Shown one piece after another: positions 22,848 through 33,178 of a stretch of 64,000 nt of DNA. Position 1 is the first letter of the stretch, and every line of letters begins with the position of its first letter. The position numbers and the translations under genes were made by a program. The stretch comes from Harmothoe impar (Eukaryota > Annelida > Polychaeta > Phyllodocida > Polynoidae): contig OX381714.1 of assembly GCA_947462335.1 (NCBI GenBank), positions 35,240,025-35,304,024 on the forward strand, read 5' to 3'. Under the pieces are notes generated by a model that saw nothing but the letters and a program-made list of their open reading frames with translations, did no database searches and was not told where the DNA came from.

Positions 22848-23302
22848 CAGAGGTCGCGCCCCGAAGACGCGCCGAGGTGACCCAATTTCTCACGGCTCAT
22901 TTGGCGGGAGAAATCGATCAGGTGACGCGGGCAGCGCCCTTCCCACGCCTGGCATATCCGACGGTGGGAACTCTCACTGTTGTTTACAATTTTCGTGGCG
23001 GAGCCACCGGATAACCCGGGAATGATATACCGGCATTAGAGGATATACACAGCAGCGTGTTGCTAAGCAATATGTGGTCAAAACTAGTCCCATACTTAGA
23101 ACTAATCGGCAAAGCCAGCCACCCGCCCTGAACACGTGCTTTTCTACCTCCAACGGATAACCACACCGGATAACCCGTCCCTTCTCGTTGTGTTTTGGTG
23201 ATCGAGTACCGGGCCAATGACCACCGGCCCAGTACGGAACTGTCCAGGGAAATTTAATCAAGCCAGCAGCTAAATGTCGTCAACAAGGTAAGAAAAAAAT
23301 GT
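22848..23302 (-). other. element 1 spacer between pol and ORF3
   Basis: Non-coding, GC-richer than the flanks, on the 5' side of the promoter-like boxes. No conserved frame. Confidence 0.5.
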
Positions 23303-26300
23303 TTACACAATTTTATCTCGCTCTCTGACACGTGTGCTCCTCCGTAGACCTTGTACCGGTATGTCCGGCAATGATGACACCGGAGGTATCACCTTGCTTT
23401 GTTTACCGGTGCCTACGGTTAGTCCTTTACGCACAGCTGACCCTTTTTTACGAGGCCTACCGCGCTTGGGCTTGGTAACACACGACTGTGGTTCAATCGG
23501 TAATTTCCTAGGACGACCCCTTCGGCGCGCTACCGTCGGTACCGACGGTATGACCGTTGGTCCTGCCTTCGGTATCTTCGGTAGCGCAGGGTCGGTTGGT
23601 GCTGGTACTCGACCAGCACCGAGGGAATCTTCACCGTCATCTATATATGGAACTCCATACCAAGGTCGGAGTCTAGCCACATGTGATTTAGTGAGAGTCC
23701 CTTTTTGCAACCGTATTACTACAGTAGTTTCACTAACCACCATAGTAACCGTATGCGGACCATCCCAGGAGTACAGGGTCTTGACTTTGGAATTTGGTGT
23801 GCTAAATCTCGCGACCTTATCCCCCACCTTGAATTGGCGGAGTTTAAGGCCCGTGTCATAGCCCACCTTCTGCAAACTAGCAGATTTTTCCAAGTTGTCC
23901 CTTACTACTCCATAGGACTCGCGTAATGATTGTCGAAGTGACTCAACAAACATCACTGTGCAGGGTTGCTCGAGCTGGTGTCCCTGCACTCCATAGACCA
24001 TGTCACTAGGCATGACTATGTCTTCACCCATTACGAGCATATTAGGCGTACAGCCCGTCGACGCATGTTCGGTAGCATTGTAAGCATGGGAGATATAGCG
24101 AGCGTGCTCATCCCAATCATCCCGGTGCTCATTAACCATTGTCGTGAGACATTGGATCAACGTCCGATTGAAACGTTCCACCATACCATCCGATTGAGGT
24201 CGGTAGGGGTTCGTATGCGTCTTGCAGATGTGTATTTTACTACACAGTTCTGCCCACAGTCGAGATTCAAACTCACGACCCTGGTCGGAGTGAAGCATTA
24301 AAGGACCTCCCCACGTGAGGATCCAATTCTCGAAAAGTGCTTCTGCGCAGGTAACAGCTGTATGATTTACCAACGGATATACTTGGACATACTTGGTATA
24401 GTAGTCCTGTACCACCATCATACAGGTATTCCCACGGGGGGTCGTGTTGAAACCACTAATGATATCAACAGCGATCCGGGCAAATCGAACACCGAATAGC
24501 TCTTGACTTAGAGGTAGTTTACCAATACCAGGTCCAGGCTTTGATAAACAGCATTGGGGACATTGTCTCACCCAACGCCGTATGTCCAAAGTCATACCAG
24601 GCCAGTAATATCTACTCTTAATCTTTGCCTCAGTCCGTTGTCTGCCAAAGTGTGCTGAAGTTCGGTGGCCATGACAGTAATTGAGCAACTGTAGTCTGAG
24701 TGACAAAGGCACTACAGACTGAGCTGTTCTCTTCCTGCCAGGTTGCACCCTCCAGCGGCACAATACACTGTTCCGTATAAAAAGATTATCCCACTGAGCT
24801 AACAGTTGTCTAACTTCTTTACATTCCAGCGAAAGTGCGGGGCGAACAGGCTTGGACAGGCCCAACAACTTCAAGGAGTACACCCTCGAAATAGCTGGAT
24901 CTGCAAGCTGCTCATCCTTCAAGTGATTTAACGTCCAGTTAGGAACTTTCGCACCCACAGACGCAATCACTGCATTGTGAGACCCACAGTCTCGGCAGTC
25001 TACACGGTGACAGTTCCGGATAGGATAGCGGGACAAGCTGTCCGCATTCACATGATCTACTCCACTCCTGTGTATGATATGCTCATTCGTCATGCCAAAC
25101 TCAGAGAGGTGGTTCAACCATCTACCCATCATCCCCTCAGCGTCCTTGAAGTTAAGGAGCCACTGCAGAGATGAATGATCCGTCCGTACGAGATAATTCC
25201 CACCATATAGGAAATGTCTGTACTTTTTTGTGTAAACCACCACTGCCAAGAGTTCACGCTTGGTTGTGCAGTAGTTACGTTGTGTTTTGCTTAGACTGTT
25301 GGACGAAAATGCCAGCGGCACTTCTCGCCCATCCTGGATCTGCGACAAGGCAGCACCAATACTTGTATTAGAAGCATCAGTGTCCAAGATGAACTTACCA
25401 ACAGGTGCAGGGTAGTGCAAAACAGGTGTTTCTAAGAAGAGTCTCTTTAACTCACTGAAAGACTGTTCTGCGGCTGGAGACCAGACTATTTTAGCCTTAG
25501 CCTTCTTCTCTCCAATCATCAGCTCTTGTAAGGGAGCTGCGACTCTCGAGAATCCAGGTATAAAATCTCTGTAGTATGAACAAAACCCGATGAAAGAGCG
25601 TATCTCCTTCGTGTCCATCGGACGAGGCCAGTTCTGTACCACTTCGATCTTATGAGGATCAGCCATGATGCCATGTTCAGAAACAATTCTACCTAGGTAT
25701 TCAACTGACTTCCTAAAAAGCTTGCACTTTGAAGGTTTCAATTTCAGACCATATGATAAGATGCGTTTCAGCACAGCTTGGAGGTTCTGTAGAGTTTCCT
25801 CCACAGAACCACCGAAGACGATGATGTCGTCCAAGTATACTAGGCACTTTTTCCAAAGTAAACCCCGTAACATGGTTTCCATCATTGCCTCGAAGGTTGC
25901 CGGGGCATTGCATAGCCCGAATGGCATGACGTTGAACTCAAATAGTCCCATATGGGTAGAAAATGCGGTTTTTTCTCGGTCCCGGGGGTCCATGCCGATC
26001 TGCCAATAACCAGATTGTAAATCTAGTGTACAGAACCATTTCGCCCCACCCAGAGATTCCACACATTCATCTATCCGAGGTAGAGGATATGCATTCTTCC
26101 TAGTGAGTCCGTTCAACTTCCTATAGTCGATGCAAAATCGACAGGAACCATCCTTCTTGGTGACCATCACCACCGGACTTGACCATGGACTCTCACTAGG
26201 TTGAATCACATCTTCATCCAACATCTTTTCTACCTCAGCCTCCATAGCACTTTTTTTAGCCATGGGTAACCGACGGTAGGGGATTCTACTGGGAAGCGCG

Positions 26301-27442
26301 TCCCCAGTGTCAACCCGGTGTTGTACCGTATTGGTACGCCCTAGAGGATCTCCTGGTTGCGCAAAGGCGTCAGATAACTCCGACAGCTCATTTGCCACCA
26401 TTTCGCTCTCTAGGGTTGTGAGGTGTGACTCACACAACAGGGACCTTAAATGTTTCGGTAGGTTGGATTTAGCTAGAGCCTCTTCGTGGGAGGAGTCTCC
26501 CGCCACCACACCTACTTCCACAAAGTCCGTAGTTAGTGAGTCTACCCCATATGCTCGCGTGGTGTTACCAATAGGCGTCCCTTTTCGTAGAGTGATTTCT
26601 CTACTACTCGAGTTACAAATCGGTATCACCCCCCAACGAGCGTTGGCCAGGTAAGTATGATAGCCAGCAAGACCTAACTCAGAGAGCTTTTGATCTTCTG
26701 GTTCAAACATTCCCGGCCGTTTGGCCTGCACTCCCACGCAGCTGACTAGGACATCAGATACATGTCCTGCTGCCAACTTTGTGTCTTGTGCCACTGACGC
26801 CACAGAAGAACCATTCCTTAAAACGCACTGTACAGATTGTTTATAAGGATGTTTAATCTGAAGTCGGCCCGTTGCGGTGTTCATTGTTACCCCGTAAAGA
26901 GCAGCAAAGTCCATCCCCAGTATGCCGTCATCAGTGATGTCGGTGATGGTTGGACATATCCAGTATGTCTTGCCATCAACCAACATAGGTTTTACAGTTC
27001 TGCCATAAGTCTGCATACTATCTCCCGTAGCAGTCCGAGCCTTTACTCCTAGTAGCGGAGCTTCGGGCTGGTTGCAAAGACGGGCCATGAATTTACGATC
27101 GACCAAGGTGTGAGATGCACCCGTGTCGACCAAAAATTCACCACGCGTCCCGGAAATAACCAGACTCAGGTACCAACGCTGTCCCCGTAAAGGGACACAC
27201 TCAGAGGTCAGCATCGGGCTTCCCCCTCCATCCATAGCAACCCCTTTTGTCAGGAGATAATCCCAACATGGGTCGCTCGGGGAGTCTTGAATCACACTGC
27301 TCTGGGCAATTGATTCTAACCAAGACTCCTCTAAGCCAGCGACTACAGAATCCTCCGGATTCCGTTCGTCCTTGCCAGCCCCGCCTTGCCAGACGCTTAC
27401 AGGTTGTACAGACCCTTCTGCCTCTGCGCGGCCTTGGTTCAT
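23303..27442 (-). CDS. pol: element 1 pol (protease, RT, RNase H, integrase)
   Basis: Open frame of 1379 residues from its first ATG; the same frame runs back to the gag overlap, so translation is probably by -1 frameshift from gag rather than from this ATG. Seen in order: retropepsin FLVDTGASHT (about 104) with ILGMDF; RT with FCTLDLQSGYWQIGMD, LCNAPATFEAMME and catalytic YLDD (about 535); RNase H with DTDASNTSIGAALS and a later TDHSSLQWLL; integrase HHCC finger (about 924-960), catalytic D of AVDII (about 992), SDQGREFE and the final E in the QSDGMVERFNRTL block; a GPY/F-like WDGPHTV module. The C-terminal tail has two AT-hook cores, RGRPRK, at about 1306 and 1327, then RRSTRVRERD. PR-RT-RH-IN order makes this Ty3/Gypsy. 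No lesions seen. Confidence 0.95.
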   Translation of the reverse strand: MNQGRAEAEGSVQPVSVWQGGAGKDERNPEDSVVAGLEESWLESIAQSSVIQDSPSDPCWDYLLTKGVAMDGGGSPMLTSECVPLRGQRWYLSLVISGTRGEFLVDTGASHTLVDRKFMARLCNQPEAPLLGVKARTATGDSMQTYGRTVKPMLVDGKTYWICPTITDITDDGILGMDFAALYGVTMNTATGRLQIKHPYKQSVQCVLRNGSSVASVAQDTKLAAGHVSDVLVSCVGVQAKRPGMFEPEDQKLSELGLAGYHTYLANARWGVIPICNSSSREITLRKGTPIGNTTRAYGVDSLTTDFVEVGVVAGDSSHEEALAKSNLPKHLRSLLCESHLTTLESEMVANELSELSDAFAQPGDPLGRTNTVQHRVDTGDALPSRIPYRRLPMAKKSAMEAEVEKMLDEDVIQPSESPWSSPVVMVTKKDGSCRFCIDYRKLNGLTRKNAYPLPRIDECVESLGGAKWFCTLDLQSGYWQIGMDPRDREKTAFSTHMGLFEFNVMPFGLCNAPATFEAMMETMLRGLLWKKCLVYLDDIIVFGGSVEETLQNLQAVLKRILSYGLKLKPSKCKLFRKSVEYLGRIVSEHGIMADPHKIEVVQNWPRPMDTKEIRSFIGFCSYYRDFIPGFSRVAAPLQELMIGEKKAKAKIVWSPAAEQSFSELKRLFLETPVLHYPAPVGKFILDTDASNTSIGAALSQIQDGREVPLAFSSNSLSKTQRNYCTTKRELLAVVVYTKKYRHFLYGGNYLVRTDHSSLQWLLNFKDAEGMMGRWLNHLSEFGMTNEHIIHRSGVDHVNADSLSRYPIRNCHRVDCRDCGSHNAVIASVGAKVPNWTLNHLKDEQLADPAISRVYSLKLLGLSKPVRPALSLECKEVRQLLAQWDNLFIRNSVLCRWRVQPGRKRTAQSVVPLSLRLQLLNYCHGHRTSAHFGRQRTEAKIKSRYYWPGMTLDIRRWVRQCPQCCLSKPGPGIGKLPLSQELFGVRFARIAVDIISGFNTTPRGNTCMMVVQDYYTKYVQVYPLVNHTAVTCAEALFENWILTWGGPLMLHSDQGREFESRLWAELCSKIHICKTHTNPYRPQSDGMVERFNRTLIQCLTTMVNEHRDDWDEHARYISHAYNATEHASTGCTPNMLVMGEDIVMPSDMVYGVQGHQLEQPCTVMFVESLRQSLRESYGVVRDNLEKSASLQKVGYDTGLKLRQFKVGDKVARFSTPNSKVKTLYSWDGPHTVTMVVSETTVVIRLQKGTLTKSHVARLRPWYGVPYIDDGEDSLGAGRVPAPTDPALPKIPKAGPTVIPSVPTVARRRGRPRKLPIEPQSCVTKPKRGRPRKKGSAVRKGLTVGTGKQSKVIPPVSSLPDIPVQGLRRSTRVRERDKIV

Positions 27443-27525
27443 GGAAGAGTTAACACCGTCTACTAAACCCTTACAGGCATGGCTAACTGTGGGGGCGCCA
27501 TCCTTGCCAAGAGGATGGGCCCCAT

Positions 27526-29679
27526 TCAGTTTTCCGTCTCCTTTTCGGTTTTAGCAGCGATGGGTGCAGGGGCTTTGCATTCGCTAGCCCAATGACCCAT
27601 CTTCTGACAGCGTCTACATGGCTGAGGTTTCGTGTCCTTTTTCTTCTTTTTCCTTCTCTTTCCAGATCCAGAATCAGAAGTGGACGCAGAGCTCTTTTCC
27701 AAGTGCTTCCGCAACAAACCCTCAATCATCTTTTCCATGTCCCTGTCAGGCATTACTGCCGCCACCTCCTCAGAGGCGGGCTGTTTTTTCTTAGGTGGTT
27801 TTGTGGCGGCCTCTACCACCTGAGCTCCTTTCGGGGCTACAGATGGAGCTGCCGACACTCCTCCACTAGGAAAAACAGCCTGTTTGGTGTCATACACATC
27901 TGCATGGTCAAAAAGGTCAGCTAGAGATAAGTCCGGCTGCCATTTCTCCCGCAGATATGCCTGGAGATTGGTGTCTCTGACTCCATTGACAAACCTGGAG
28001 GTTAACTCCTGGATGACAGTGGGGGTGTCAGGTCTACATCCCTGATAACACTCGGATATCAGTTCTTGTAGAGCAAATCCGTAGGATCTCAGATGCTCGT
28101 CCTTGCGTTGGACACGTTTGAGCAGCTGAGTCCTTGGGTCATGCTCACCAATCTTCCCAATCGCCCATTCAGCTGTTTCTTCAAGTGAGCTCAATGTCTT
28201 GATCTTCACTCTCTCGAACGCCAAAAGGGCTGGTTCACCTGGCCCGTTGCAGAGTGCTTGCTTCAGAGCAACCAGCGCTTGCTGATTGTTCCAGCGATTG
28301 CTCTCCACAATAGCCTTGAACCGAACTTTGTACTTTCTCCAGGGTGGCGACCCTGTGAAAGGCGGAATATCGATGGCCTTTTGACGGGCTGCATCAGGAT
28401 GTTTGATCTCCCCAAAGTTGAAAGGAGCATACCTTTCATCCAGTTCATCGATGTCCCGCGGGACGATGTCTGTCCCCAGCTTCTCAATAGCCGGGTTCCG
28501 GTCGTACTTAGCCCGCTGGACAGGCGTTAAGCCTTGTCTAGCTCTGGGTTTCGGTACTGGAACTGTGACCATGGTCTGCTGCTGATTCAACGTCGTTGAA
28601 CCAGTAGATGGGTGGGTGTACCCTGGAGGTGTTGCCGTGCCTCCAAAGGCGCCACCACAGACCGGAGTCTGTAGATAGCTAGCCCCCATCTGAGGTGTCA
28701 TACCTGTTACCGTGGTGTGTACTAGCGGCGGAACACTTGAAGGTGTCACTGTCGTGTACACACTGGGTACGGGTATGACTGGAGGTACCACCGTGGAAGG
28801 TGGTGGTACTTTGTCCGACTTCGCCTTCAGGTCCTGATTGACTTGCCTTAAGCTTGCGAGGTCCTGTCTGGCTAAGTGGAGCTGCGTGCTCAAATCCTTT
28901 CCCAAGGAAGTTAAGCTTGCAACCTCACATTCGCCGGACACCCTCTGGTGCAAAAGTTTGTCAACCTCCACCTTGTGGGAAGCCATCTCGTTCTGGAGTT
29001 CCAGTAGGAACTTTTTCTTCTCATCAACCTCCCTTAGGAATAACTTCCTAGTTTGATTGATGGAAGCAAGTTCCCTCCGGGCTTCAGCGAGCTCATGCAA
29101 CTCAGTTTTCTTGGTGGGGATCCCCATGGCAGCTAGTAGGTCCCCATCCAGTGGTAAACTGGATGGCTCATCTACTGCTGGCGGGTACCCCTTCCCAGGA
29201 GCTTCTGTTGCCACGTTAGTTTTCTTTGATAGCCCGCCACCCCCCATACCGTTCGGTGTAGGAGTGGCACCATCAGTGAAAACCGACGTGTCTGGATCCA
29301 ATGAAGGATCTGCTACCGTCGGTGTAGAACCGAAGGCAGCTGGGCCGAGAGTTTTAGGCTCTCTACCCGGTATTTTCTGACCCTCAGGACAGAAAAGATT
29401 CGTGGAAAGGGAGTCCAACGATCTCCTGGAGCTTATATCAAAGGGTCCCGGGATTGGAGATTGCTCCCCATCCTCTCCTTTGGTAAAGGCTTCCACAATA
29501 GGATCACCTATTGCTTCTTGGGAGAGGTCGTCACCGGGCACCTCCGAGGCTGCCCGGCTCTCCCGCCTATTGGATTTGCCTGTGAAGAAGCGTACATTCT
29601 GTACGGCTTCTTCACGTTCCTCAGCAGGGGTTTTAGTCCTGCCGCTGAACGAGCTGACAAAATCGTATAGGTAATCCAT
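27526..29679 (-). CDS. gag: element 1 gag
   Basis: Structural protein of the retrotransposon particle, 717 residues. The ATG lies 62 bases after the primer site, so the leader is very short. Seen: a charged N-terminus; a coiled coil at about 195-290 (EARRELASINQTRKLFLREV and following heptads); a Pro/Thr-rich linker; a capsid-like helical region from about 375 to 610; a basic stretch GKRRKKKKK; and one zinc knuckle, CRRCQKMGHWASEC (C-x2-C-x4-H-x4-C), near residue 690. The stop directly follows a GGAAAAC heptamer where pol overlaps in the -1 frame. Confidence 0.92.
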   Translation of the reverse strand: MDYLYDFVSSFSGRTKTPAEEREEAVQNVRFFTGKSNRRESRAASEVPGDDLSQEAIGDPIVEAFTKGEDGEQSPIPGPFDISSRRSLDSLSTNLFCPEGQKIPGREPKTLGPAAFGSTPTVADPSLDPDTSVFTDGATPTPNGMGGGGLSKKTNVATEAPGKGYPPAVDEPSSLPLDGDLLAAMGIPTKKTELHELAEARRELASINQTRKLFLREVDEKKKFLLELQNEMASHKVEVDKLLHQRVSGECEVASLTSLGKDLSTQLHLARQDLASLRQVNQDLKAKSDKVPPPSTVVPPVIPVPSVYTTVTPSSVPPLVHTTVTGMTPQMGASYLQTPVCGGAFGGTATPPGYTHPSTGSTTLNQQQTMVTVPVPKPRARQGLTPVQRAKYDRNPAIEKLGTDIVPRDIDELDERYAPFNFGEIKHPDAARQKAIDIPPFTGSPPWRKYKVRFKAIVESNRWNNQQALVALKQALCNGPGEPALLAFERVKIKTLSSLEETAEWAIGKIGEHDPRTQLLKRVQRKDEHLRSYGFALQELISECYQGCRPDTPTVIQELTSRFVNGVRDTNLQAYLREKWQPDLSLADLFDHADVYDTKQAVFPSGGVSAAPSVAPKGAQVVEAATKPPKKKQPASEEVAAVMPDRDMEKMIEGLLRKHLEKSSASTSDSGSGKRRKKKKKDTKPQPCRRCQKMGHWASECKAPAPIAAKTEKETEN
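27529..27535 (-). promoter_or_regulatory. element 1 gag-pol -1 frameshift site (candidate)
   Basis: G GAA AAC immediately before the gag TGA (27526-27528). The pol frame is -1 relative to gag and is open across this point, reading GKL. Element 2 has the canonical GGGAAAC in the same place, which supports the call. Confidence 0.6.
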
Positions 29680-29728
29680 ATACTGTAAGTCTATTTAATA
29701 CCCTATCAATGGTCGGTTCGATCAAGTG

Positions 29729-29740
29729 GTCACGGCACCA
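29729..29740 (-). other. element 1 primer binding site, tRNA-His type
   Basis: TGGTGCCGTGAC on the minus strand, one base after the 5' LTR. It complements the 3' end of animal tRNA-His (GTCACGGCACCA). Element 2 has the identical 12-mer. Confidence 0.8.
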
Positions 29741-29741
29741 A

Positions 29742-30288
29742 TGTAGTTGGTCTCTTACTACGTATGTGACACTTGAGTACAAAAACCAGACAAGGTAAAT
29801 TAGACTTTAATATACGGCGACTTTATTGTAAAGGTAACTCTTGGGTATTATAGTACAAGTATAACCAGCGGATATACAAGATCAGAACAGATATATAATA
29901 CAGTGGGCAACCCTATAGCATAGAGTTAAGCCCGTGAGCACAGGGTGGTCATGTCACGACAGTCCCAAACCTGACTGCCTTCCAATGGGGAAGCAGCCGT
30001 CTTATATACAGCGCTGCGTAGCCACGTGACCGTACTAGCAGCGCCACCTGTTAGGTTTAGTTATGTAAAAATGATTATGTAACAACTACCGACGGTAACC
30101 GAAGGTGGTACCGGTACACTACCGTATAGATAACCGAACTAGAGGAGTCGGTGTATGTAACGAACCGACGACACTAGTTAGATGAATAAAACAGTTATTA
30201 AACACAATAGAACCGTGTTGTCTTACATCATACAACATACAATAGATATACAACAATAACAGTTAGACTTTATAGTCAACCCGTTACA
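29742..30288 (-). repeat. element 1, 5' LTR (547 bp)
   Basis: Promoter-bearing LTR. On the minus strand it holds a TATA box (TGTATATAAG, 30001-30010) with a CCAAT-like motif just downstream, and AATAAA (29822-29827) about 80 bases before its 3' end, giving a usual U3-R-U5 layout. Confidence 0.95.
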
Positions 30289-30299
30289 AACCAATAAGT

Positions 30300-30794
30300 A
30301 TGTCTAATATGGTCATACTTCACGTGGGGGATCCTGTTTGGGTGATTCTAAATATAAGTCAAATGTTATGTAAACTCAACAAATGGCCAAATTCTATTCT
30401 GACACTAAATGTATATAATTTCTTCATGGTGGTAACCATGGCAATCATGTAAAGAATCAGTATCAAAACCAGCCATTAGGTCTGTTAAGTGTGGGTAAGT
30501 ATCATGAAATTCTCGTTTTCCAAACAACGCCTAAACCTCTAATCAAAATAAAATGTACGATTTTGGGGCTAATCAAAAAGTGCCTTAATAACTGAAATTG
30601 CCTAATACGCTTAATAGTTTTGTATGTTTTACTAATATTATGAAAATGTCTGCAGTACTCATATTTGCCATGAAGATTTATTTGCAATCAAGGTCACTAA
30701 ATGGAACGTCCTGCATAGCAACCAGCCCGTTTGGTCACGGACGTTGATCTCGCGGCATGGCCTCTACTTTCAACTTTGTGAATGGTTCATATCA
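30300..30794. other. non-coding between element 1 and small elements
   Basis: No gene seen. Confidence 0.35.
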
Positions 30795-31000
30795 TTAAAG
30801 GCCCAGCGCCCCTATATATAGAGCTGAGTAACTATCATGACTGTACTCTGACTGTTAATGGACGTACAGTAAGATCTGCGGGTTTAAGCCCATTCAATGT
30901 GTTCTCAGTCCACCTCTGCACAAGTTTTAACACCCGCTCACCTTGGTTAGTGAGTAGGCTATAGGGTACCATGGGAAGGGGTGCAACCAAATGTCTACGA
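30795..31000 (-). mobile_element. partial TTAA-family and fold-back element pieces
   Basis: From TTAA (30795-30798) the sequence aaggcccagcgcccctatat is the reversed end of the TTAA miniature family; a second TTAA is at 30855-30858. About 70 bases later the core agtgagtaggctatagggt + accatgggaagg of the 18.1-kb fold-back family appears. The same two families are neighbours at 18.1-18.5 kb, so they may travel as one composite. Confidence 0.5.
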
Positions 31001-31404
31001 TCATCCTTGCACCCCAAATAGCCTCTACAGCGAAGAAGAAGTTTGAAGTTTAAATATTTTTATTGGCTGAGACACATTATGACAGGAATCTTTTCAATTC
31101 ACAGCCAAAACAAAATTACAGGTAACAAGTGTCAATACGTTGTAAATCATTCACATGTGAGCACGTTGAGTATGATCAAGATAATGGTTTCCACGAACGC
31201 TGTGTACATTTCTTCAGAATGTGGTTTTAACATTTTGTCCATGATAATAACTAATTACAAAATTCAAGTCACCCCAAGTCACTAACAGTTTCAAAGTATA
31301 TTGAAGAACTTCAAAAGATGTATGTTCATAGTCACAATTCAGATAAACATTTTGTCATGCAAAAAAGCAAATAGCAAAAAACATGTACTCTAGTGTGTTA
31401 TACA

Positions 31405-31866
31405 TTATAACTCTTGGACCATAGCGTCAATCAACAATGTTTTAAATATATTATTACTTGTTGCATGCTGCACTGTTGCATCCAAATTATTCCACAATAG
31501 CATGCCCCTGTATAAGGGACTGTCCCTGAAAGATTCAAGTATGGGTCGTGAGACCTTAATTTTGACCTTAGCGTTGCCTCGCAAGACTCGGACGGGTTGT
31601 ACTAGATTATCAGGCACTTTGGACCATTTAAATATCGTTAGTAACAAGTGGCTACGTCTCCTTATATACAATTTCACAAGATTACATCGTTCATGTAGTA
31701 GTAATGTTGTAATATCACGAGGATCAAGTATTCCCAAACAGAGGCGTAAACACCTATTTTGAACAGTTTGAAGGCCACGGACTGAAGCCACTGGTCCGGC
31801 ATCAACAACAAAATCACAATAATCAAATATAGGCAAGACCCAACAGCCACCAGTGGGCAGTTGCAC
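31405..31866 (-). mobile_element. non-LTR retrotransposon reverse transcriptase tail
   Basis: A 153-residue remnant from the region after the RT palm. Seen: LPIFDYCDFVVDAG near the start, LQTVQNRCLRLCLG, and SPLYRGMLLWNNLD near the end. These match the fragment at 436-1101 in order and wording, so both come from one CR1-like family. No catalytic motif; 5'-truncated. The first Met is internal, because the frame or its neighbour continues upstream. No intact partner is in the window. Confidence 0.7.
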
Positions 31867-31869
31867 AGC

Positions 31870-33170
31870 ATGATTATAGCGATATAGTTAAAAAATAATT
31901 ACAAAATTGGCGATCATCATACTATCTTTAAATGCAATCGTGATTAAAGTATTCCATAGCATAGATACGTCATCTAGTGAGAAATACACTTATAAATAAC
32001 CATTACGAAAAAAGAGATAGTTATAATAGCAATTCTAAAGGATAACATAATCGTTGTTTGCTGTGCAAAAGGCCGCATGGCATGTATTAGGGCCATAACA
32101 CCGGTACCCGTGCTTTTCTGTGTCAATGTGTCTTATTCCCTGGGTCCTACTTAAGTTGTCGGCTATGGGATACCTGACCGGTATGACAAGTACTGATCTC
32201 AGAAATATAGATGCACGGCCTTGCTAATAATGCATGTAATATGCCTAAAGTTATAGGCATTATGATATGAGGATGGGCATGTTAAATTTAGAAAAGAATG
32301 AAGTTTATCATTCAAGTGTAAGTGTTCGATGAAAACAGCTAGGCAACACTATTTTCCTTTTAATCTTGACTATGTATGGATTATAAAATATCTCACAATA
32401 TTGCACACCACCTGCGTGCAGGGATTGAGAGCAGTATAATTATTTACAAGTGTCAATACGCTCACTATCTGAGGTGTGGTTCATATTATATATAAGACAG
32501 TGTGGGACACTCTTATAGTAGCTTGCAGTGTACAGGCATTGGTAGGAAATCCAAAAGCTGATATTTCCTTAATGACTAAAATCTAATTACTAGACACATC
32601 ATGCTCAGGGCATTGTTTGTAGCATCTACTGTCCATTTTGGCCAAGTTCACAGATGGGGGTAGCGGGTGGTAGACATTAGTTTCCTACACTATAGGTAAT
32701 ATCACTAAACACCAGCTTGGGAGTGTATTGACCTCCCGGGATTGACCTACAATCCCTGAAGGCACATGTTGCACACACTGCATTAGTCCATTATAGGGAG
32801 GGGACGAGGCAAATATGTGTAACAAAAAGCTATGATCATATGACTTTTCCTAAGTAGGAATTTAATTATGTGGGAATTTCGTTTGTCACATACAGGGATA
32901 TACACCCGGGATATACATTAACGCTCAATGCGGCAGTTTGGAGAGATAGGGGGTTATTTTACCAATTACGGGCTCCACAGTCTTGGAGTAGATGTAGCAG
33001 TGTAGAGGGCGCGGTGGTGAAGGAGGTTTAGTTTGTAGACCTCTCACCAGACGTCAGCAATTTCAGGCCCAGCATAGTACATTTGTATGACAAGGTAACT
33101 ATTAGTATTAGCCTCTTTAAGTGACTGTCTACCATACTGGGTCTGATACTCAGTCAAGGTAACTATGCAA
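31870..33170. other. intergenic, no gene seen
   Basis: No exon, TIR pair or RNA gene recognised. Confidence 0.35.
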
Positions 33171-33178
33171 TAACACAA

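Larger units (their letters stand above)
18732..30288 (-). mobile_element. LTR retrotransposon 1 (Ty3/Gypsy), complete
   Basis: An 11.6-kb Metaviridae element read on the minus strand: 5' LTR (29742-30288), tRNA-His-type primer site, gag, -1 shift to pol (PR-RT-RNaseH-IN), a third ORF, polypurine tract, 3' LTR (18732-19278). A 4-bp target duplication AACC flanks it (18728-18731 and 30289-30292). The LTRs look identical by eye and all three reading frames are open, so insertion was recent and the element could still be active. Confidence 0.95.
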
